Source: Streptomyces tendae (lineage in GTDB: Bacteria > Actinomycetota > Actinomycetes > Streptomycetales > Streptomycetaceae). Taken from it: 64,000 bases of DNA. Below are positions 58,781 to 64,000 of this stretch, in pieces (positions within the stretch are counted from its first letter, which is position 1; each line of letters starts with the position of its first letter). The translations under genes and the position numbers were made by a program. The notes under the pieces were generated by a model that was not told where the DNA came from, made no database searches, and worked only from the letters and a program-made list of their open reading frames with translations. The stretch covers positions 310,001 through 374,000 of the forward strand of contig NZ_BMUY01000002.1 in the NCBI RefSeq assembly GCF_014650435.1. The letters are read 5' to 3'.

Positions 58781-59851
58781 GTCGGCACGCAGCGGTTCTC
58801 CCACCTCGTGCATGTGCCGCAGGGCCTGCCGGTAGGAGTCGACGAGGCCGGTCTCCGCGTAGGGGAGGCCGAGGTCGCGGCAGCGGGCCTTGACCGCACC
58901 CCGGGCGAGCCGGAGGTGCGGGCGGGGCATGCTGGGGAACAGGTGGTGCTCGATCTGGTAGTTGAGGCCGCCGAGGAACCAGTCGGTGACGAAGCCGCCC
59001 CTGATGTTGCGGGAGGTGAGCACCTGGCGTCGCAGGTGGCCCCACTTCTCGCCGTCGGGGTCGGGCATGTCCATCCCCTTGTGGTTGGGCGCGAAGGCCA
59101 GGCCAAGATGCAGTCCGAACAGGGCCTGGTGGACCGCGGCGAAGACGACGGCGTGCGCGAGCGGCATGGTCGTCAGGAGCAGGGTGGCGTACCCGGCGAC
59201 GTGCGCGGCGAGGAGCGTGCCCTCCACGAGGCGCTCGCGGCCGCTCTGGCGGCGCAGGTCCCGGAAGCCGTGGACCTTCAGGGCGACGCCTTCGAGGAGG
59301 GTGAGGGGGAAGAACAGCCACGCCTGGTGCCGGGTCAGCCAGCCGCGGAAACCCGTGCGGACGGCAGCCTGTTCGCTGGTGAAGACCAGGACGTCGGCGG
59401 CGACGTCGGGGTCCTTGTCGATGTGGTTGGGGTTGGCGTGGTGGCGGTTGTGCTTGTCGTTCCACCAGGCGTAGCTCATGCCGAGCAGCAGGTTGCCGTG
59501 GACGAGCCCGATGCGGCGGTTCACGGCGCGGTCGCCGCTGATCTGGGCGTGGCCCGCGTCGTGGCCGATGAACGCCGTGCGGGCGCACAGGACGGCGAGG
59601 ACGGGTGCGAGGGCGAGCACCCACCACGAACCGCCGAGGAACGCCATGCCGGTGCCGACGGCGACCAGACCGAGGGCGTTGGCCGCGATGGCGCGCGCGT
59701 ACCAGCCGGTGCGCCGTTCGAGCAGTCGCTGCCCCTTGACGTCGCGCAGCAGCGGCGTGAACTCACTGCCGGTGTCGGGTGGGGCGGCGCCCGGCGGGGA
59801 GGTGTCCGGCGGGAGTATGTCCGGCGGGGAGGTGTCGCGGGCCGGGGGCAT
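58775..59851 (-). CDS. Membrane fatty acid desaturase (acyl-CoA/lipid type)
   Basis: 358 residues. Three histidine boxes place it in the membrane diiron desaturases: GHDAGH (box 1), WNDKHNRHHANPNHIDKDP (box 2) and NYQIEHHLFPSMPRPHL (box 3, with Q-x-x-H-H). Helices near LVAVGTGMAFLGGSWWVLAL, LFFPLTLLEGVAL and TLLLTTMPLAHAVVFAAVH frame the sites. It introduces a double bond in acyl chains using O2 and electrons from a ferredoxin or cytochrome, tuning membrane fluidity. The N-terminus has Pro/Asp/Ser repeats (S-P-P-D-x-L-P-P-D). Short repeats flank both ends. Confidence 0.93.
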   Translation of the reverse strand: MPPARDTSPPDILPPDTSPPGAAPPDTGSEFTPLLRDVKGQRLLERRTGWYARAIAANALGLVAVGTGMAFLGGSWWVLALAPVLAVLCARTAFIGHDAGHAQISGDRAVNRRIGLVHGNLLLGMSYAWWNDKHNRHHANPNHIDKDPDVAADVLVFTSEQAAVRTGFRGWLTRHQAWLFFPLTLLEGVALKVHGFRDLRRQSGRERLVEGTLLAAHVAGYATLLLTTMPLAHAVVFAAVHQALFGLHLGLAFAPNHKGMDMPDPDGEKWGHLRRQVLTSRNIRGGFVTDWFLGGLNYQIEHHLFPSMPRPHLRLARGAVKARCRDLGLPYAETGLVDSYRQALRHMHEVGEPLRADI

Positions 59852-59884
59852 GGGGGCTCCTTGAGGCTGAGGTCGGGACGGGGT

Positions 59885-59952
59885 CGAGTCGGACCGGATC
59901 GGGCCGGATCGGGCCGAGTCGGATCAGGCCGGGCCGGATCGGGCCGCGTCGG
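59885..59952. repeat. Degenerate GGATCGGGCC repeats upstream of the desaturase
   Basis: Multiple imperfect copies of a GTCGGACCGGATCGGGCC-type unit between the acyltransferase stop and the desaturase start. They may be slippage products or carry regulatory spacing. No symmetrical operator is evident. Confidence 0.55.
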
Positions 59953-59971
59953 GTCTGTCGGAGTCGCCGTC

Positions 59972-61183
59972 TCACGCGGCCAGCGCGAAGTAGCCGAAGC
60001 CCGCCGCCAGCACCGCCGCCGCCGCGCGCCGGGCCGTGCCGGTGCGATCCCACGGGGCCTCCAGCGGCCGGGCGAACTTCGCGATCACCACGAGCAGCCC
60101 CGCGAAGAGCGGCATCCAGGCCAGCCGCGCCAGAACCCATCCGCCCGTGTCGGGTGCGCCGGTCAGACCGGGGACCTCCCCGACGTACGAGGCGGGGACG
60201 GCGGCGGCGAGCATCGCCGTCTGGTGCCAGCACAGGATGGTCATCGCCGACAGGTTGACGACCACCACCGGCGCCCACAGGGCGGGCCGCCGCAGCAGCC
60301 GGGCCAGCCGGTCGCGCAACAGGATCGCCGCGCCGGACTGGGCCGCGGCGAGCGCGAGGACCAGCAGGGACGGTGGGTGGGAGTTGGTCCGGTCCTCGCC
60401 CGGCACGCCCACCATCGACATCGGGTAGTGGAAGGCGAGCAGCAGCGTGGCGAACAGCGCCGTACCGCCGGCCAGCAGCAGCCACGCCCCGCGCCTGCCG
60501 ATCCGCCCGTCCGCCCAGGACACTCCGAGCTGGTAGGCGAACATCCAGCCCGGCAGCAGGTTGAGCAGACTCAGCCAGGACGGCATCGCGTCCGCGTACG
60601 GCCCGTAGCGCAGGAGGTCGACCACCGCGACCGACCCGATCAACGGCACCGCGGCCCAGGCGCCGAGGCGTCGGGACGCGCGGACGCAGTACGGCGTGAG
60701 GGCCGTGATCACGGCGTAGACGCCGACGAACCACAACGGCTGGACGACCAGGGTCGACGCGGTGTGCAGGGTGTCGGCCGGCACCCCGGCGCCGTAGTGC
60801 AGCAGGGGGAGCAGCAGCGCCCATACGGCCGTGACGCCGAGGACCGGCCGCCCCAGCCGCCTGAGCCGCCCGACCGTCCACTCCCGCACCGACCCCTTGC
60901 GGCGCCGGTAGGAGAGGTACGAGGAGTAGCCGCCGACCAGAAAGAAGATGCCCAGCATCTGCAGGACCCAGCTCGCCGGGGCCAGGCCGCCGAAGGTGGC
61001 CAGCGGACTGGCGTTGTGCAGCCCGCCGCCGTCGAGGGTGAACCCGCCGACCAGCCAGTGCCCGGTCGGGACGGCCAGCAGCGCCAACGCGCGCAGGCCA
61101 TCGATCGCACGGTCGCGGTGGGCCGGAGTCCGCTCGTCGACCCGGGCGCCGAACCGGGCGAACGCGGCACGCGGGCCCCTCAT
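59972..61183 (-). CDS. Membrane acyltransferase (Acyl_transf_3 family)
   Basis: 403 residues from ATG at 61181-61183, about ten helices. The start A-I-D-G-L-R-A-L-A-L-L-A-V is the family motif, with catalytic His in PTGHWLVGG and a further FFLVGGYSSYLSYRRRKGSV. Such proteins transfer acetyl or other acyl groups to sugars, lipids or polysaccharides across the membrane. The start overlaps the stop of the secreted hydrolase (ATGA), so the two form an operon that may acylate and deacylate the same kind of substrate. The 45-bp element lies upstream of the operon. Confidence 0.88.
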   Translation of the reverse strand: MRGPRAAFARFGARVDERTPAHRDRAIDGLRALALLAVPTGHWLVGGFTLDGGGLHNASPLATFGGLAPASWVLQMLGIFFLVGGYSSYLSYRRRKGSVREWTVGRLRRLGRPVLGVTAVWALLLPLLHYGAGVPADTLHTASTLVVQPLWFVGVYAVITALTPYCVRASRRLGAWAAVPLIGSVAVVDLLRYGPYADAMPSWLSLLNLLPGWMFAYQLGVSWADGRIGRRGAWLLLAGGTALFATLLLAFHYPMSMVGVPGEDRTNSHPPSLLVLALAAAQSGAAILLRDRLARLLRRPALWAPVVVVNLSAMTILCWHQTAMLAAAVPASYVGEVPGLTGAPDTGGWVLARLAWMPLFAGLLVVIAKFARPLEAPWDRTGTARRAAAAVLAAGFGYFALAA

Positions 61184-62157
61184 GACAGCGCTCCGTCCGC
61201 TATCGCCGCGAACGCGGTCAGGGTGGAGGTGCCGGGGGCGAAGTACTCGTCGTGCGCCGGGACGTCGTCGGCGGGCAGGACGGTCGCGCCGAAGCCGGGC
61301 GAGGTGGGGTCCGCGCCGTGACCGAGGCCCAGGAACTCGACGTTGGGGACGCGGCCGATCCAGTCGTGCGGGGACTTCGCCGCCCAGACGTGGGCGTCCG
61401 TGCCGAGTGCGCCGACGTCGGCGGCGCGCATGCCGGGCGAGCCCATGACGACGATGTCGCTCGCGTCGGTGTCGTCGGCGGCCAGGCCGCAGACCACGGA
61501 GCCGTAGCTGTGGCAGAAGAGGGCGGGGTCGGGCAGACCGGCCGCGTCCAGCCCCTCGGTGAGACGGACCAGCCGCTCGGCCCCCGCCTCGGCGAGCCGG
61601 CCCGTGGCCAGGTCGAGCCCGATGCCGGAGGGCGTCGTGTACCCGGCCCAGGCGATGACGGCTGTGTCGTCGCCCGCCGCCGCCTGGAGGTCGGCGGCCC
61701 GCTCGGCCGTACGGTCGAAGGTCTCGGCGTCGATGTCCGAGCCCGGGACGATCACCGAGACGTGGGCGGCGCTCTCCAGGTCGCCCGCGACCCGCGCGAT
61801 CGTCCCGCGCCCGCGCGGGTCGTACGCCAGCACCCGGTCGCCCGCGGGCGCGTTGGCCTCGTAACGGAGGTGCACGGGGACGCCGTCGAGGTTGCCCACC
61901 ACGGTGGGGTGGTCCTCGACGAGTCTGTCCTGCTGGGCGTGGCTCAGACCGGCGAAGAACGCCGCCACCTCCGCCGGGGTGGCGGTGGCGGGGTCCGGCA
62001 GTTTCCGGCCCAGGGAATCGTCCGCCAGCCAGGAAGCGGTACCGGGAAGCGGACCGCTCGGCACGCTCCCGCTGCTCGCCGACGCCCAGCCGGCCGTGCC
62101 GCCGACCAGCAGCGTGGTCAGTACGGCGGTGGTCAGGAACCTCCTGAAGCGACCCAT
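61180..62157 (-). CDS. Secreted alpha/beta hydrolase (DUF1023-type)
   Basis: 325 residues from ATG at 62155-62157. Signal peptide FLTTAVLTTLLVGGTAGWAS, cleavage near A-S-A. The hydrolase domain of PF06259 type has P-G-S-D-I-D-A-E-T-F-D and the nucleophile in L-F-C-H-S-Y-G-S-V-V; a late H-D-W-I-G-R and D-D-V-P-A-H-D-E-Y may provide the acid and His. Secreted esterase or lipase-like, substrate unknown. First gene of the operon with the acyltransferase; its promoter region holds the 45-bp element. Confidence 0.85.
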   Translation of the reverse strand: MGRFRRFLTTAVLTTLLVGGTAGWASASSGSVPSGPLPGTASWLADDSLGRKLPDPATATPAEVAAFFAGLSHAQQDRLVEDHPTVVGNLDGVPVHLRYEANAPAGDRVLAYDPRGRGTIARVAGDLESAAHVSVIVPGSDIDAETFDRTAERAADLQAAAGDDTAVIAWAGYTTPSGIGLDLATGRLAEAGAERLVRLTEGLDAAGLPDPALFCHSYGSVVCGLAADDTDASDIVVMGSPGMRAADVGALGTDAHVWAAKSPHDWIGRVPNVEFLGLGHGADPTSPGFGATVLPADDVPAHDEYFAPGTSTLTAFAAIADGALS

Positions 62158-62224
62158 CCGTCCGCCTCCTCCGTCTCGTCGTGGCGCTGACGGAGGGAAG
62201 GTAGGAAGACGGCACCGGCCGGCA

Positions 62225-62269
62225 CGTCACCCCGGGGAGCCAAGCCGCGGATGCTACCCGGGTAGGGGG
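62225..62269 (-). promoter_or_regulatory. 45-bp conserved element upstream of the hydrolase/acyltransferase operon
   Basis: The plus strand starts CGTCACCCCGGGGAGCCAA and ends TGCTACCCGGGTAGGGGG. It has the perfect palindrome CTACCCGGGTAG (62252-62263). It is 36/45 identical to the element at 56594-56638, in the same orientation relative to its gene, 68-112 bases before the start. Confidence 0.65.
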
Positions 62270-62308
62270 TCGGCTACGAGTCGGCCACGTCGGTGACCGA
62301 CCCGTCGG

Positions 62309-62541
62309 TCAGACGGAGGCCGCCGTCCACTCCCGCAGCAGCGCCAGGCGACCAGCTCCCCGACGGTGCTGGTGCCGTCGGCGAGGCGGCCGAGCAGGGT
62401 GCGGGAGAGGTCGTACTCGTCCGGCGTGCGGATCCCGCCGGCGACGGCGGCCAGGGCGCTCGCCTCGACCGCCCCGTCGGCCTCCGTCTCCACGCACACC
62501 GTGAAGAGCGGCGGGTGCTCCCCGTCCCCGGTCAGCCGCAC
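62309..62541 (-). pseudogene. Frameshifted small hypothetical protein
   Basis: Start GTG at 62539-62541 with GGAGGA about 9-12 bases upstream, giving VRLTGDGEHPPLFTVCVETE and later DGTSTVGELVAWR. In the started frame the end degenerates (C-C-G-S-G-R-R-P-P) and runs to 62254; shifting by one base near 62347 restores a plausible end, L-L-R-E-W-T-A-A-S-V and a stop at 62309. A single base lost in the string GGCGCTGCTGCGG would explain it. It could also be a sequencing error, or the original reading may be longer. No known family. Confidence 0.5.
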
Positions 62542-62619
62542 ATGGCGGTCTCCTCCGGCGGTACGCACGTCACTGTCGCCGGAGGAGACGATCGCGGCCC
62601 GGGGGGGAGGTTCCCGGCG

Positions 62620-63642
62620 TCAGGCCACCGGCGTCGTCGGGCCCACCAGTTCCGTCAGGACGTCCTCCATCGTGACGAAGCCCAGGACCGCGCCCGTCTC
62701 GCCGGTGACGGCGGCCAGGTGGCTGTCCTCGGTGCGCAGGGCGGTGAGGGTGTCGTCCAGGGGGGTGTCGATGCGGACGCGGGTGACGCGGTGGAGGGCC
62801 GTGCGCGGGAAGGGGCTCTCGCGGTCGGTCAGGCCCAGGGTGTCCTTGATGTGCAGGTAGCCGAGGACGGTGCCGCCGGGGCCGGTGACCGGGAAGCGGG
62901 AGTAGCCCGCGTCGGCGGCCAGGCGTTCCAGCTCGGCCGGGGTGACCGTGTGCGGGACCGAGCGCATCTTCTGGGCCGGGACCAGGATCTCGCCGACCGG
63001 GCGGGTGCCCAGCTCCAGCGCGTCGCGCAGGCGCTCGCCGTCGGCCGGGGTGAGCAGTCCGGCCTCGCTGGCGTCGACCACCATGCGGGCCAGCTGGTCG
63101 TCGGTGAAGACGGCCTCGACCTCGTCCTTCGGCTCCACCCGCAGCAGCTTGAGGAGCGTGTTGGCGAAGGCGTTGATGCCGAAGACGACCGGCTTCAGGG
63201 CCCGGGTGAGGGCGACCAGCGGCGGGCCGAGGATCAGCGCGGTGGTCGCCGGGGCGGCCAGCGCGATGTTCTTCGGGATCATCTCGCCGATCAGCATGTG
63301 GAGGTACGTCGCCAGGGTCAGGGCGATGGCGAAGGCCACCGGGTGGACCAGCGCGTGCGGCATGTGGACCGCCTCGAACACCGGCTCCATCAGGTGCGCG
63401 ATGGCCGGCTCCGCGACCGCGCCGAGCACCAGGGAGGAGACGGTGATGCCGAGCTGGGCCGTGGCCATCATCTGGGAGATGTGCTGGAGGCCCCACAGGG
63501 TCATCCGGGCGCGCTTGTCGCCCGTCTTCGCGCGCGGCTCGATCTGGCTGCGGCGCACCGAGATCATGGCGAACTCGGCGCCCACGAAGAACGCGTTGGT
63601 CAGCAGCGTCAGCGCGCCGATGAAGAGCTGTACGACGGTCAT
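62620..63642 (-). CDS. CNNM/CorC-type (hemolysin-like) membrane protein
   Basis: 340 residues. The N-terminal CNNM (DUF21) domain has NAFFVGAEFAMISVRRSQIE and four helices including LVHPVAFAIALTLATYLHML; a cytoplasmic CBS-pair follows (VGEILVPAQKMRSVPHTVTP, GYLHIKDTLGLTDRE, VTMEDVLTELVG). Related proteins handle Mg2+ or Co2+ or other ions, or protect membranes. It lacks the C-terminal CorC_HlyC domain, which the upstream neighbour has. Its start overlaps that neighbour's stop (ATGA), so the two form an operon of paralogues. Confidence 0.9.
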   Translation of the reverse strand: MTVVQLFIGALTLLTNAFFVGAEFAMISVRRSQIEPRAKTGDKRARMTLWGLQHISQMMATAQLGITVSSLVLGAVAEPAIAHLMEPVFEAVHMPHALVHPVAFAIALTLATYLHMLIGEMIPKNIALAAPATTALILGPPLVALTRALKPVVFGINAFANTLLKLLRVEPKDEVEAVFTDDQLARMVVDASEAGLLTPADGERLRDALELGTRPVGEILVPAQKMRSVPHTVTPAELERLAADAGYSRFPVTGPGGTVLGYLHIKDTLGLTDRESPFPRTALHRVTRVRIDTPLDDTLTALRTEDSHLAAVTGETGAVLGFVTMEDVLTELVGPTTPVA

Positions 63643-64000
63643 CGGGCCAGCTCCCGCTCGTCGTGCGCCGACGGTTCATGCGCCGACGGTTCGTGCGCCG
63701 ACCGCTCGTGGGATGCCGGTGCGGGCGACGTCCGCTCACGCTCCGGCCGCTCGTGCGCCGGCGCGTCGTCGGCCGCCGGGGCGGTGACGCGCAGGCGGTC
63801 GGCGCGGTGGTGGTCGACGTCGAGGACGTCGATGCGCCAGCCGTCCAGGGCGACCACGTCGCCCTTGGCGGGGATGCGCGTCAGACGGGTGGCGACCAGG
63901 CCGGCCAGGGTCTCGTACGGCCCCTCCGGCGCGGTCAGGCCGATGCGCTCCAGGTGGTCGAGGCGCAGCGAGCCGTCGGCCTCCCAGGCCGCGCGGCCGT
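63639..64000 (-). CDS. CNNM/CorC-type protein, C-terminal fragment (5' end outside window)
   Basis: The visible 120 residues are the CorC_HlyC ion-binding domain (ERIGLTAPEGPYETLAGLVA, R-I-P-A-K-G-D-V-V, DGWRIDVLDVDHHRADRLRV), followed by a His/Glu/Pro-rich tail with H-E-P-S-A repeats encoded by a 12-bp tandem DNA repeat near 63664-63700. The gene continues past base 64000, where its CNNM and CBS domains should lie. It is directly upstream of and coupled to the 62620 gene. Confidence 0.85.
   Translation of the reverse strand, partial: GRAAWEADGSLRLDHLERIGLTAPEGPYETLAGLVATRLTRIPAKGDVVALDGWRIDVLDVDHHRADRLRVTAPAADDAPAHERPERERTSPAPASHERSAHEPSAHEPSAHDERELAR

Noticed and set aside
57383..61321. 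A plus-strand open frame of 1312 codons
   Set aside because: Antisense to the kinase, desaturase and acyltransferase genes; low-complexity R/G/H/Q-rich translation with no recognisable fold.

Overview
The window is a chromosomal segment of a high-GC actinobacterium, almost certainly Streptomyces. The evidence is the very high G+C, GTG and ATG starts with stop/start overlaps (ATGA, GTGA), many paralogous sigma factors and two-component systems, a DUF6126 protein, an SCO5918-family protein and two csp genes. I see no rRNA, tRNA, CRISPR array, insertion sequence, prophage or large biosynthetic cluster. It reads as core-adjacent chromosome rich in regulators and membrane or envelope functions.

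Layout. 0-7 kb: the C-terminus of an alkyl-sulfatase, a solitary nuoA with a possible operon remnant, two VOC proteins, a DUF899 protein, a SnoaL-like protein, an XRE regulator, a small HTH protein, a CGNR zinc-finger regulator and a divergent epoxide hydrolase. 7-14 kb: a lipoprotein, an ECF sigma factor with its membrane partner, membrane proteins, a secreted polysaccharide deacetylase and a flavin oxidoreductase paired with an ECF41 (SigJ-type) sigma factor. 14-19.5 kb: kdpFABC for high-affinity K+ uptake, preceded by a 27-residue membrane peptide and a GtrA-like ORF. No kdpDE is present. 19.7-24 kb: a DrrAB-like exporter operon headed by a ribbon-helix-helix regulator and a DUF4097 protein, then carbonic anhydrase. 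24-28 kb: small ORFs, ArsR, a SpoIIE-type phosphatase, an RsbW-like kinase and a PAP2-family membrane enzyme. 28-35 kb: a VOC protein, TerD, a ferritin-like protein, an HTH regulator, an aldo/keto reductase, and a cold-response cluster (csp, DEAD-box helicase, SCO5918-family). 35-47 kb: a second ECF sigma/membrane pair, class F sortase with its substrate, an NAD-dependent epimerase, an OmpR-type two-component system, GT2/TIGR04282/methyltransferase genes, a molybdopterin oxidoreductase, a polytopic GT39-like protein and a second csp. 47-58.6 kb: two convergent ABC-FtsX modules, one beside an orphan histidine kinase and the other beside a complete NarL-type system. 58.7-64 kb: fatty acid desaturase, acyltransferase with a secreted alpha/beta hydrolase, a frameshifted small ORF and two CNNM/CorC-type proteins.

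How they fit together. Most of the window concerns sensing and adapting the envelope: sigma factors with membrane partners, sortase, exporters, lipid-modifying enzymes, K+ uptake and cold response. The best new signals are repeated non-coding elements that tie separate loci together. These are a TGGCACCA-type operator set linking the RHH/ABC operon to the gtrA-kdp promoter, a 45-bp element shared by the ABC-FtsX operon and the hydrolase/acyltransferase operon on either side of a two-component system, a long leader shared by both csp genes, a TTGC-N8-GCAA element in front of two signalling loci, and a large inverted repeat between the CGNR regulator and the epoxide hydrolase. All functional statements rest on reading the sequence and recalling protein families. 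No search was run.
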